In this document: positions 22,734 through 33,789 of the stretch, piece by piece
How the letters are laid out: each line of letters opens with the position of its first letter
How positions within the stretch are numbered: the first letter of the stretch is position 1
Assembly (NCBI RefSeq): GCF_016545825.1
Contig: NC_052618.1
Location: 16,319,561-16,383,560 of the forward strand
DNA: 64,000 nt
DNA from: Eucalyptus grandis
Taxonomy: Eukaryota > Streptophyta > Magnoliopsida > Myrtales > Myrtaceae
Direction: 5' to 3'
Notes under the pieces: model-generated
The model's database searches: none
What the model was told of the DNA's origin: nothing
The model's input: the letters and a program-made list of their open reading frames with translations, nothing else
Program-made: the position numbers and the translations under genes

Positions 22734-25700
22734 TGTCATGCCCCGAACCTCGAGCGCGCATACATCCCTCGGTGGTCGATAGAATTTTGCAACATTCCCA
22801 AGTCAAGTCACCAACCCTTCATTTTTATTGCACATGCATAAACAAATTACTAATCCCCTGACCTCAACAAACATGGGAGAGAAAAGCAGAACAACAATTT
22901 CCAAATCAAAATACACATTCATAAACACCTCAAGCTTGTACAAAAGGTCTGTCTCATAAAGAACTACTGAGCCATTTATGCTCCTAACCCTTCTGCTTCA
23001 AGCTCCAGGTTCTTCACCCTAAGGACCTGAAAATGGTTATACAATAACCAGTAAGATATAAATCTCAGCGAGTTCTTCCCTAAGCCCCCGATTAGAACAC
23101 CAACTCAACTCAGGATATCTATCAAGAACTACCCCACCACAAGCAAAAACCAACAATTGATTTGCATACAACCTTACCTGGTATGCCATACCCTGCATGT
23201 TATAATTCAGTACGATACACGCAATGCACATGGCCATTAAATGATACATTTCATCAATCGCATACGAGTCGTTTTACAAGCGATCTCACCTGGCCATTGC
23301 CACACCTTGCATGTTATCGATTCATGCATGCGTGCCATAAACAATGTGCTTAACTCATGTATGACCAAAATCACAGATGCAATGATTCCCATGCATCCTT
23401 ACACATTGGCACAGTTCGAAAACACGATGCATATACTCAATGCATACAACAGTTGAAAGGCCTCATTCATCTCAGTTAATCACGGGGGTCCTGATTATGA
23501 GACCAAATCATTATGACATGTCCAATTTCGTGCCACATAATTTCGTCCCATAATCCGACGCATCAACAACACTCAACATGCATTCCAATTGTTATCTACT
23601 GCCACACAAGAGCATAGCCTACTCGCAGTTCGGCTATCTACTGGCATTTAGCCAGGCATCATCTCCCCACCTTGGAGTACAGCTTCGTCACTTCGTCGAC
23701 AGCGTTCCCGAAGGAGTATAGGTCCAAAATCAACTGCGATCATAGCCTACTCGCAGTTCAGCTATCTACTAGCGTTTAGTTAGGCATCGTCTCCCCACCT
23801 TGGAGCACGGCTTTGTCACTACGTCGACGGCGTTCCCAGAGGAGTATAGGTCCAGAATCAATTGCGGCCCGCAATCCAAAGACACTTTGCATTAACCAAC
23901 ACAGGACAGTTTCACATTAACCAACACACAACAATTCAATATCAACCTAGGACACTTTGCATTTCACTCAAATGCCTCGTTAAATAGCGATCCATGCCTC
24001 TTTTCTTCATATTAAAAATATCCGAGAAAGTATTCGTGCGTGGGTACACGTCAATTCGAACCAGAAAACTGATGCATTTCCTTTTTCAAACCCTATGAAT
24101 TAATATAATACTTAAAATCCATTTTCGATATCAAAACCCGACAACCAAGGTTTTCTGAATAAATACCAAATTTCCAATTACCACACAATTGTAGAACCAT
24201 CACTCAATTCATACGGATGCCCATGCATTTTCACATCCATTTACTTCATAAAATCAACACACATGAATTTTAGACATTTTTCGCATTTTGGATGAACAGT
24301 GCACGTGAACAGTACTTGTGAACAATAATTCGTTAATAGTGTCGCGTGAACAGTAAATTTTCAGAATTTAATAAATACTAAATTATATTCAGAAATCATT
24401 AAAACAATAATTAAATTAAGGCAATCAATCAATTAAGATAAACATGCTTAATTAACCACATAAGCATCATTAAGCTAATAAAATAAAATTAAGCTAAACT
24501 AATCTTAGCCATTAATCTAACCACATATCTTAGGACTAATATAATTTAATTAAATCACTTAAAGTAGAATTAACAATAATTAAACTAACCCTAAGCAAGT
24601 TTAGGCTCTAATCAAAGGATTAGAGTTAAACTCACCCGTTAGGAGGGCCAGAGACACTGATGCAATGGCAACGGTGGCGGCGATGCTCTGGGACCTCTAC
24701 AATGATGATCCAAGATAGCCCCAAGCTCAACACAGCAACCACAACTCGGACTCCCACTGAAAACATTGAAAAACAGCCTCGCCGAAGGAGAAACTAAGTT
24801 GAACGGCTCGGCCGGAGCTCTGGCAAAGGGGGTGGCCGGCAACCGGCAGCACCTGGGGGTCTTGGGAGTCTTGTTGAAGGTTAGGATGGGCAGAGGAACA
24901 GTTTGAATGGAAGAAAACGGGCTGTAAAGCTGAAACAGTCTTCTCAAGTAGGCTTTAAGTGGTCCGGCGGCCATTTCCTTCACGACGGCGTACCGACTAG
25001 TTGACGACTCCGTTCAGCCCGAAACCAGGCTCTTACATACGGTTTGGATGTGCTAAAGAGATTGGTGGGTGTTTCGTGAGCTGATTCGACCAGAAATACC
25101 ACTTTTGACTCGATTCTTCACCGAAGGGTTAGTTGGAGCAGAAACTGGAAGAGAGGGAAAACAAGGGAGAGAGAGCTCCGTCGACTTGGAGGCTGAAGGA
25201 TGGAGAGAGAGAGTGAAGTGAAGGCTGGAAGCACTCCTCATTAAGGCCATTAACTCCTGCTTCAAGTCCCCATGCATGGTGACATCATCTTCTCTCTCTC
25301 TCTTCTCTAGCCTTTTTCTCCCTACAACTAGGGGTATTTTGGTCATTTCACCTTGCACAATTACCATTCTGTCCTTAGACTGAAATTGGTGGATGGGCCT
25401 AAGGATTGGGCTTGGCCATGAATAGAAGTGGGCTTTGGAATTTATTGGGCTTGATTGGGCTCAAAGTTGGATCATGGGCTTTGAAAGATGAATAGCTGGT
25501 TTAGGCCCAATTGGCTCATTTGCTTGACTTAGGCCCACTATGGTGGCTGTCTCACCTTTGGCCTGAGGCCCACACTAGCTTGGCTCGGCCCACATTCTCA
25601 CAGGCTTGCTTCCTCGGTCCGAAAATCCCTTTTCCAATTGTTCGACTTAACTGGCGTTGTCGACTGTCACTGTAGCTTCATCCAAAGTTCATCCCGAACG

Positions 25701-26233
25701 TTCCCGATAATTCGAAGCCCAATCGTTAGTTCTCATGCCATGTGAATTTTGCCCAATGCCATTTCGGGTACAACTTAAACGATAGGCAGCTGCAAGGATT
25801 CCCGCATAATCAACTCATGTCAAATCACATTCAAGACATCTCGATGCATGGATGTCCTTGACCACATGAAATTACGGAGGATAAATTCTTATTTCAAAGT
25901 ACGCGATCTCTGAGGATCGACATAGGATCGTTCGCGGATTCGATAATAGTAAACGGAATCACCCGTCATTCCATTATATTCTGTCCGCGAATCGACTTCT
26001 AGTCGTCCTTAGAATCGGCCTGCCTATCTACAGGATCATCTTCACGCAAGTCTCACGGTCAAGTCATTTTCTCAGGTCAAGTCATTTAGTCATACGAGTT
26101 CTGTCCTCATTAGCCTTTCCTCTCAAGATCAGTATCTCAAGAGTGATCAATTCCAACTGAGATCAACCAATAATGCATTGACGAAATTCACATCCATTCA
26201 GTGCTCAAAGGACTCGAATTTCAGGATGTCACA
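22734..26233 (-). mobile_element. 3,500-bp solo LTR inside the chromovirus
   Basis: On the minus strand it begins TGTGACATCCTGAAATTCG and ends GGTTCGGGGCATGACA. It is flanked by an exact 5-bp duplication TGATT at 22,729-22,733 and 26,234-26,238. No gag, pol, primer site or second LTR is inside, so it is a solo LTR left by recombination. It belongs to the same broad family as the LTR block at 35,759-55,568, whose ends and internal words (GTGAGTTWAACTC..., the CAG/TCTACAGT...GAAGAACC region) it shares. Flanking gag and protease halves rejoin when it is removed. Confidence 0.9.
23611..23870. repeat. Tandem duplication, 128-bp period, in the solo LTR
   Basis: The word CATAGCCTACTCGCAGTTC recurs at 23,613 and 23,741. 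The two copies share the order GCTATCTACT, CATCTCCCCACCTTGGAG, GTCGAC and GGAGTATAGGTCC. They are well conserved over about 128 bp. Confidence 0.85.
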
Positions 26234-26238
26234 TGATT

Positions 26239-27470
26239 GACTCAAGGATCCGCAGCGATCCCAACCGCGCCTCTTCTCGCAACTCATTCTCCTTGCACAA
26301 GGCCGCCAACTTTCCTCTTTTCAAACAATCTCAGGCCATATGGGGACTGTCGCAAAAGAAGCACTTGTAGGTATGTACCTTGCCATGGTATCCTCCATTG
26401 CTCGACTTAGGTTGAGTCCTAGGAGGGACCGATGGTGGTTTGCCTCTGCTCGGATGGTTGTACCAGCTCCGATCTTCCCCACCATTGGCCTTTTCCCTCA
26501 AACGACAGTCTGGCTTAACCGAGGATGACGGCTTATATTCCACGAGGGACTCGGCCACGGAAGTAGCCGTTGTAAGATCCGTTACATGACACCATTTGAG
26601 CTCTTACTTGACCCATGGTTTGAGTTTGCTCATGATCTAATGGAATGCTTCCATCTCTAACATGGATGGGATTTGGAGCAACAGCTCTGAGAATCGTTTC
26701 ACGTAGTCACGGATTCAACCCTTTTGCTTTAGGCGCTTGAGTTCCTCGCGAGCTTCCTCCTCCACATAAGCAGGGTAATAGGTTCGCTAAAATTCCTCCA
26801 CGAACTTTGTCCATGTCGTGATAGAGCCGCCACTCCTATCATCCGACTTGCAACGCCACCATAGCAACACATCATTAGCTAAATACATGGCTGCAATGTT
26901 TACCCGAATCGTGTCGTCGGTCACTCTCATGGTCTGGAAGTATCATTCCATATACCATAAGAAGTTGTCTACATCCTTTGCCACCCCTGAGACCTTGAAT
27001 ACTTTCGGCTTGGGTGCATCAACACGTGTTTGCATGGTGATCACCCCATTCACGCGCGTAACTTCAAGCTCGACAAGCTTACTTTTCAACTCGGCCATCT
27101 CCGCGCACATGGCCACCATCGCAGCCTCCTAGGTCTCGCCCCGTTACTGCAGCTCGTGCATGAGGGATCCCAGCACCTCGACATGAAGCTCTCCTATGTC
27201 GGCCTTGAGTTCTTCCACTTCGGCCAAGAACTCCTCCCTACCGGCTTTCGCTCCGTTGATGGTCTAGTTCAAGTCGTCCATCAATGCTTGGAAGTCCATG
27301 ACGGTCTCCTCTAAGACTATCACTCAATTCTCCAGATCCACTTTTAGATCCCTCGAGCTCGATACAGCATGGTTTTTCTTCAACCGGGTGGCCTTCTCAG
27401 CTGGACGCCCACTACCTTCTCGGTCATCGCCTTGAATAACCAGGACATCAGCACGAGGATCAACCATTGT
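26239..27470 (-). pseudogene. Chromovirus gag with zinc knuckle
   Basis: Gag builds the intracellular particle. Much of the region reads as gag-like sequence across shifting frames. The C-terminal part (26,331-26,558 and on to about 26,300) ends in a zinc knuckle CFFCDSPHMA followed by DC, with an in-frame TGA where one residue should be. Basic, Ser/Pro-rich sequence precedes the knuckle, as usual for chromoviral gag. The rest of the polyprotein continues beyond the inserted solo LTR. Confidence 0.75.
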
Positions 27471-27482
27471 GCTTGGAACCAA

Positions 27483-27494
27483 GCTCTGATACTA
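27483..27494 (-). promoter_or_regulatory. Chromovirus primer binding site (initiator-tRNA-Met type)
   Basis: The minus strand reads TAGTATCAGAGC, two bases inside the 5' LTR end. It differs at one position from TGGTATCAGAGC, the complement of the plant initiator tRNA-Met 3' end. Confidence 0.85.
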
Positions 27495-27496
27495 CT

Positions 27497-28068
27497 TGTC
27501 ACAGGTCGATCAATTAGGATCGATTAAACACCGTGTGACCTTAGGATTTGCGATCCCAAGTTAGCCTTTTCACTCACACGCAAGAATATAAGGGTCAGAT
27601 GCTCAAATGAGCAAGTCTATTCACTTGTGAACGAGTTGAGCTCAATGAGGGGGAGGGACCCCTATTTATACAAGTTCGGGACTTATCCCGACCATTGATC
27701 GTCCCTTCAATCCAACGGTGGAGTTTGAATTTGAATCATCATGTCTAATCTACATATCAAGCCACGCAAGGGCTATATGCCTTGGAAACACCCACGGGCG
27801 CATATTAGAAGCAAGATCAGGGTCAGCATGGCCACTTGACACGGGGTAGGTGAACAACCGCAATTTGAATGGGGGCTGGCCGAAAGTTGATCATGTGTCA
27901 GTCTCTGGTCGTGCATAAGCCTTCGCTCGTATCGTATGTGGACGGATCGTGCACGGTTTAGGGATCATTCATACATCAATCACGGCTGTCCATGACAAGG
28001 CCCTTGTGCATGACACGGCCGGATCACAGACGGTCTTGGATCATGCTCTATCCGTGGGCCGTGTCACA
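27497..28068 (-). repeat. Chromovirus 5' LTR
   Basis: It is bounded by TGTCACA...GTGTCACA, with a minus-strand TATA-type word near 27,661-27,675. It pairs with 18,831-19,401. Confidence 0.9.
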
Positions 28069-29724
28069 AGAATATGAGCGAAGAATTACTTCGTGTGGGC
28101 CAATACATGCGCAAAGAATTCTTCTGCTTTTCCTTTTGCTTGACCCAGTTTTGGGAGATGCGAAGAGAGATGTTTAGAGAGAGGATTTTAGTTAGAGAAA
28201 GCAATATGAAAAAATAAGGGGCCTTCAATTTTGGAGGGAAAGTCGGTTATATAGTCCAAGGCAAGATCAAATCGTATCCAAGGGCTAAGGTTGAATCTCC
28301 TTAGCTAATTGGTTTATTAAATTTGTTGAGAGGACCCTAATTGAGCAAATGTCTATTTCAATGGCCACGATGCATTCTTAGGAACGGATGATGATCAATC
28401 ATGTACTAATTGAGGTCTTTTTTTTGCAATTTTCATAACATGGGGGGTCAATTTGCGAAATTCGCAAAATTCGGAACAAAATCTGAAATTTGAAAATTAA
28501 TGGCATGGATGCATTGGCCATGAAGTGGGCCAGTAGATGGTGGTTTCCGACCAAAAGATGGCCATAAAAATTCCCCGGTCAACACCAATCAAATCTTATC
28601 AACGCTGGTCAACGCTGGTTGATGCTAGATTGACTTTTTGTTTGAATTTTGTTCTATTTTTTTCTAGCTTTGCCCGATTTAAATGAAATCAAATATTTCT
28701 ATATAAATTGATTCAAATGAGATGCAATTGGGCTATCTCAAGTCGACTAGTTATGCACAAAATATTCAAAGTCATTTAATTCCTATTGAAGCGAGACCAC
28801 AAGCTAGACTCACATCTTCAATTGAACCTCAACTGGCCAAATTGAAACTCAATTACTCCAATTGCACCTAGTTTAAAATGGGTCAAGTCAAATTATATAA
28901 ATTGAAGCACCTTAGCTGGGCTTTCTAATCTTTGAACATACCAAATCGATCAAATTAAAATGCATCCGAGCGAATCTCCCAAAATTGACCTCAAATTTAG
29001 ACTCATCTCAGAAAAATTAGTGAAATACAAATGTCCATTCGCAAATTATGAAGGATCGATTTTGGTCCTTTAATTAGGCTCAAAAGGCAATTCGTATTTT
29101 GACTCGATAAATTGCAATATTGAATGCTCAAGCAAATTTTAGATAGTCCCTAAACCAAATGTTAAAGAAAAAACTACACCTAATTATGACTAGAATAAGA
29201 GTAATTTTACCTTTGGTCGATTTGGAACCTAAAACTGAATAATTCAGAACTCAAGGTTTTTAATTGAATTTTGTGAAATTTTTTACACAAAAGTCAAATT
29301 GGCATTAAAAGAAATGTATTTGTGCATTTTTTTTTTGGGTTAAATGTTTGACCAAAAGTCAACCATTTAGTTGGTTTTTCCTAAAAGGTTGATTTTTTTG
29401 GTCAAATCTTTGAATTTTCAAGAAATTGATTTAATAAAAGTGAAATTAAAGCTAAATGAAATATTTTTGGGTAAAAAAGTGAATTTTTTACCTGGGTTGA
29501 CTTTTAGTCAAAGGGTTAACCAAAAAGTCAACTCAAAAGCCAATTGTTTAACTTTTCGGGTTTTTCTTGAGAATGAGCTAGAAATTGCTTAAAAACAACA
29601 ATGCAAATGAAGGAAATGAAAAACGACACTTTTTGGTCGAGAGATGGGGCTCTATTGCAATCGAAATCCAAATCTCAATTTTTTACCTTTTAATGATGCA
29701 TCGACTAAAAATCATGTGTCAACA
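28069..29724 (-). other. Right part of the Tat-like LTR block; no gene
   Basis: This non-coding part carries the LTR promoter region in minus orientation (TATA near 28,247). It is followed by AT-rich U3 sequence with repeated 'GTCAAC/GTTGAC' words (28.58-28.64 and 29.34-29.54 kb), common in Tat-type LTRs. It ends TGTCAACA at 29,724. Confidence 0.6.
28247..28253 (-). promoter_or_regulatory. Candidate TATA box of the Tat-like LTR
   Basis: The minus strand reads GGACTATATAACC, followed downstream by a CT-rich leader (CTCTCTCTAAACATCTCTC). This is a typical LTR core promoter layout. Confidence 0.5.
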
Positions 29725-29751
29725 AAGTGTGAGTTTCAATTGCTTCATTTG

Positions 29752-30015
29752 TTACTGTAAAATGTTGAATAAATTGTATGAGGGTGTTCCTAAGATTACT
29801 TCTTGCGTCACATTTTTTATTAAAAGAAAGGAAGTTTTATAAGATATATGATTTTTTATTAGTGAGGCTTCAGGCAATTTGTATTTGATATTCAACTTGT
29901 CTCCTAAGGCTGATTTTAATGATTTTGATGTTTTATCAAAATATTTTGTTGGAACAATGTCTTCTTTGTTACAATTGAAATAAGCTCCTATATCAAAAAG
30001 TGCCTTTGTTTCCAT
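29752..30015 (-). pseudogene. Pararetroviral aspartic protease (second copy)
   Basis: This protease releases polyprotein domains. The open frame contains FDIGAYFNC, the position of the active-site D-T/S-G, with Ile in place of Thr/Ser, and the later hydrophobic ILGTP word. It ends where the sequence crosses into the linker that resumes at 13,667. Substitution at the active site and the broken frame indicate an inactive copy. Confidence 0.8.
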
Positions 30016-30639
30016 GATAAATTCATTATTGATTTTTATCGTTATATTTATTATCTATTTCCTAGAGGTTATTTATGTCAATAACATTAAGAAGTTTGGG
30101 TCAAAAGTATCAGAATTATTGATGATTTCATTTTGATCTTCTAATTTTGTTTTTCCCTTTGTGACAAGAGATTTTATATTAGAGATCTCTTGTTTCATTT
30201 CCATTTATGCTACTTTTAAGGTATGTATTTCTAATTTTTGTTGTTTTATATCAATTTGGAGATCATTAATATTTATTAGCCTAAACTAGGTTTTCTTATA
30301 TTTATTAAGAATACCTTTATGATTATAAGATTTATTGGGTTTGAAGGCAATATTCTTTGAGGATTGAAGTCTATCTAAGTACTCTTTTTTGGCTTCTAGG
30401 TCAGTTATTTTATCAGCAATGCTAAGAAGGAACTATTCTTCTTTTTGTTAGAATATTTATTCTAGGGATAGGTTTATCTAGAGAGGCATCTAATTCCGAA
30501 GAAGTTTCTATTTGATTTATTTGAAGACCTTCTTCTTTAAGAAATTAATTAGAAGATGTGTCATCATTGATTGCTACAAGGATGTTGTCTAGTTGGTATA
30601 ATGTATTATCATCTAAGGAGAGCTCATTCAGTCATTTAT

Positions 30640-30860
30640 TAACTCTATAGTATTTTGAAATATGTCCCTTTCTACCACATGAATAACATTTAAGATCTTT
30701 AAAGTTTTTCTTATCCATATGTGGCTTATTTTGGTGTCTTTGTCTACGTGTTTGAAGTTGTGATTTGTTAGAATGTTTTCTTTTTTCTTTTTCAGAAGGG
30801 CAATTGCCTTAACATCTTGGTTTTGATTTTTCATTATGAGAAGGATCATACTGGACACAA
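30640..30860 (-). pseudogene. Pararetroviral zinc knuckle at the coat protein end
   Basis: Nucleic-acid-binding knuckle following a Lys-rich stretch. At 30,650-30,692 it reads CYSCGRKGHISKYY. The first three ligands (C, C, H) are in place but the fourth Cys is Tyr. It sits between coat protein and linker, as in caulimovirids, but in a frame different from the longest local frame (30,628-30,858). Confidence 0.75.
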
Positions 30861-30904
30861 AAATCTCCTAAACTTTTGTTAGTAAGAGATTGTTCTTTTT
30901 TGAG

Positions 30905-31837
30905 TTATCTTTGCAATTTTATTGTATTACACATTTGTGTTCCTTGTCTATAAACGTAAGAGACTATTTCTCCATATGAAATTAGGTCATAAGGTATTTG
31001 GCCACTATATTCTTTTCTTATTCTATCTCTAACTTGGTCACCTATCATTTGAGGTAAGCTTGTTAAGAAATTTTCTTTCCAAAAGGGTTTATTGCAATAT
31101 GGTCTAACAAGAATCCTTTGAATAAAAAGTTTTGTATACTCTCTAAATCTTGCTAAAGATTTGCATCTCATATTGGACAAGAGATCTTGGTTCCTATCTA
31201 TTATATGTGATGGGTCTCCTATGAAATGTTGTGAAATAGAGTATATGAGTGTATTCACCGCATCTTGGATAAGATGTCCTTGTTCATCATCCATGCATTG
31301 TCCAAAATTATCTATTTTATAGGGAGTTAAAATTTATATTTTCTATTCATCTATTAAATAATTATCTCACCATCCTTTTAGCTGTCCAGTAAAACTGACT
31401 ACTAAAAGATTGGCAACAACATAATCAAAAACATCTTACGATGTTTTGTATGCGTCAACTAATATTACCATGTTATTTAAAATATTCATTATATTGCTTC
31501 CAGTTACACCATCTATATTCCATTCATAAATGGCATCGGGAGAGTATTTATTTTGTATTTTTTGCGATGATTCTTCTAAAGCAATGTCTAGTGCGGTTGC
31601 TCCATTATGATATAATTTTTGGGGTTGTCTCCAGTTGAGTCTATTTATCTTAGTGACAAATTCACAATTAGAATCATTAGAAGTTTTTGTTAGAGTACTA
31701 ATAGTGGGTTGGTTCGAGGTATCTTTTATAATTAATCCCCTAATTTTAGGAGTGTTTAATATAGGAGCAGGTTCTAGTTTTGATTTTTCTAAAAGTCTTT
31801 TCTTTTGTTCTATGGCTTTGGTGAACTTTGAACTCAA
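30905..31837 (-). pseudogene. Pararetroviral coat protein
   Basis: Two frames cover it. Frame 31,436-31,837 has the N-terminal part (LNWRQPQKLYHNG, YSPDAIYEWNIDG). Frame 30,905-31,294 has the capsid-core part (MRCKSLARFREY, CNKPFWKENF, LPQMIGDQVRDRIRKEY). The last block matches the conserved caulimovirid coat signature of an aromatic W-KE-F-GLP-type segment. A frameshift and stops between 31,294 and 31,436 break it. Confidence 0.85.
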
Positions 31838-32080
31838 ATTTTTTGGAAATTCAAATGTCTTTAAAATGGGTTTTTTGAATGTTTCTACTTGTGGTATGAT
31901 TTGTTGGGTAGGATTCTGAATCGTTGATTCTATCCTATTCAGTTGTTTTCCTATGGTTACTAACTGTTGATTTGTATAATTAATTTGTTCAATTACCTTA
32001 TAAGTATAAAGTGAATCTGTTTCAGCCTATATCCTAAAAGGAGTAGTTGTTACTTCAATTTCTCCATGTTGTATTTTTAT

Positions 32081-32272
32081 TCACCTAAGGGGTGGGTGAT
32101 TAGAGTCTATGGTTTCACCATTATCAAGTTTCCACTTGTAATGATGATCTAAGACTATTATTTCTTTTGGTTTAAGGAATTGTTCTTCTAACCAATCAAA
32201 GAAAAACATATGGACTTCATATTTGTATATGTAGTCATGATATTTTGGCTTGATGTCTTTTGCTTTATCCAC
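32081..32272 (-). pseudogene. Conserved segment between movement and coat domains
   Basis: The frame contains YEVHMFFFDWLEEQFLKPK, LDHHYKWKLDNGE and NHPPLR, which recur in plant pararetrovirus polyproteins between movement protein and coat protein. The function of the segment is unknown to me. Sequence on either side is read only through stops. Confidence 0.65.
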
Positions 32273-32939
32273 AAAGGTTTTGAAAAACCATTCTCTGATT
32301 TGTGTATTATCTTTTGAATTAAATTCTTTATAAAGGAATGTTCTATTTGGTTCAAATTATTTTTCTAAAACATTTAATTCTATATCTATCATTTGTGAGT
32401 ATGTCGGAGAATGATGAGGTGAATCAGTATTTTCTAAGGTTAGTTCAGGTTGGTTTTGTTGATAAACTGGTTTACAAATTCCTGATTTATTATCTATGCT
32501 ACTGATTTCTAGTTAAGGTGGTGCCGTTGGTGGAGGAGGAATGTTAGGAGGGCTATAATATGTATTAGGCTGGACTGGTGTTATGTCTGGAATGGAAATA
32601 TTCCTATGAGTACTAGGTGGAATAGTGATTATGAGTGGAAGATTAGGATGAAGATCCACTGATCTTCTTGACAAAGATGAATGAAATGAAGGGTTTGATC
32701 TCTAGTCAAAAGATCTTCTTGGAAACTGAATAGTTACCCTTCTTCAGGATGTTGTATAACATTGGTCGGATTAGTATTTTGAATAACTTGTTAGGGAACT
32801 TGGTTTTCTAATTCCCATTGTTATGGTAAAGTCACTTGATTCCAACTAATAGATTTAGGAATTATTGTATTTGCTCTAGAAATATCAGTTTGGAGGAGAA
32901 GTGTTTCGCTTCTTGGATTGTGTTTGAAAGTATTTTCCC

Positions 32940-33500
32940 TAAAGGCAGAGACCATTGCTTTGTACTGGATCCTATAGACAAGAGCTAAAGAGATAGATCA
33001 GTTGGCTACTTTGTAATTATGTGTTTTTATTTAGAGTGTGAGTGCTTTAAGAATATTCTTATCTTTAAGTGATACAGAGAAATTGGAATAATAGTCAAAA
33101 TGTATTGGACCTTTGTAGAGACTTGTCTCCATTATACAAGTAATGGATTCATCATAGTTTAAGAAACGTGAATCTCACAGAACTAATAGAATCGAAGTAT
33201 TAAGACCTTCTTTTGTGAGAGGTTTAATACCTACCTGGACTAAACCTATATGAATGTAATTATATATATATTTTTTATATACTCTTGGTTTAAAAGATGT
33301 AATTTTTCATAAGAGTTGAAAAGAGGATCATCTCTTTCTTCTGTGGTTATAACGTAGTCTGATTTCTGGAAAAATTTTAATTTTGATTGTTTGTATATTT
33401 CCTTAAGCTAAACTTTAGGAATTTCCCAATTTTCTATAGATTTGTTGAAATCTTCTATCCTTACTTCTTCTCTATGTATTTGACTTAGATCTGAGTCCAT
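32940..33500 (-). pseudogene. Pararetroviral movement protein (30K type), degenerate
   Basis: Movement proteins enlarge plasmodesmata for spread between cells. Minus-strand sequence shows the segments IHIGLVQVGIKPLT, SLYKGPIHF and VYRIQYKAMVS in consistent order but with stops between them, so no long frame remains. It lies between RNase H of one unit and the coat protein of the next, giving the viral order movement-coat-protease. Confidence 0.72.
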
Positions 33501-33789
33501 TTGTGATAGAGAATTAGAAGAAGATATAGATCTTTGAAGTAAAATCAGGAGATATTGATTGCAATAATGGTGTTTCTTAGGCTTTGATTAGACCTAACCA
33601 TATAAGTAACTGCTGAGGTAATTGTGATGATGGTGCTAATGGTGGTAATGGTGGTGGTGATTGTTGGGCTTTCATTATGTCTAACCAAGCTTGGAGCTAG
33701 TTTATTGTTGGTGATTGAGATTGTGATTCTGAGGTATCGGCAATGGCCTTACCTTTGTCTTTTTTGGACTTTGGCATTATTTTCCCTGC

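Larger units (their letters stand above)
18831..28068 (-). mobile_element. Ty3/gypsy chromovirus with both LTRs, degenerate
   Basis: Two direct repeats of about 571 bp (18,831-19,401 and 27,497-28,068) bound a minus-strand element. It has a primer site at 27,483-27,494, a gag region, protease, RT, RNase H, integrase, a chromodomain and a polypurine tract at 19,402-19,416. This is the canonical chromovirus order. A 3,500-bp solo LTR (22,734-26,233) has since inserted between gag and pol, so the original element was about 5.7 kb. I find no convincing 5-bp target duplication at the outer edges. The coding region carries frequent stops and a mutated RT active site. Confidence 0.92.
13668..29724 (-). 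mobile_element. Tat-like LTR block (large solo LTR or LARD) inserted in the pararetrovirus
   Basis: On the minus strand it starts TGTTGACACATGATTTT and ends TTGGGTCACGACA. Both ends are close to those of the Tat-like LARD at 41.3-54.0 kb (TGTTRACACC...CGACA), and the last few hundred bases share words such as GCGGGGTA. The flanks AAGCC (13,663-13,667) and AAGTG (29,725-29,729) are a decayed 5-bp duplication (3 of 5 match). Removing the block rejoins the viral linker. After subtracting the nested chromovirus about 6.8 kb remain, without gag or pol and without a recognised internal primer site. A solo LTR is therefore the simplest reading, though a LARD is possible. Confidence 0.72.
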
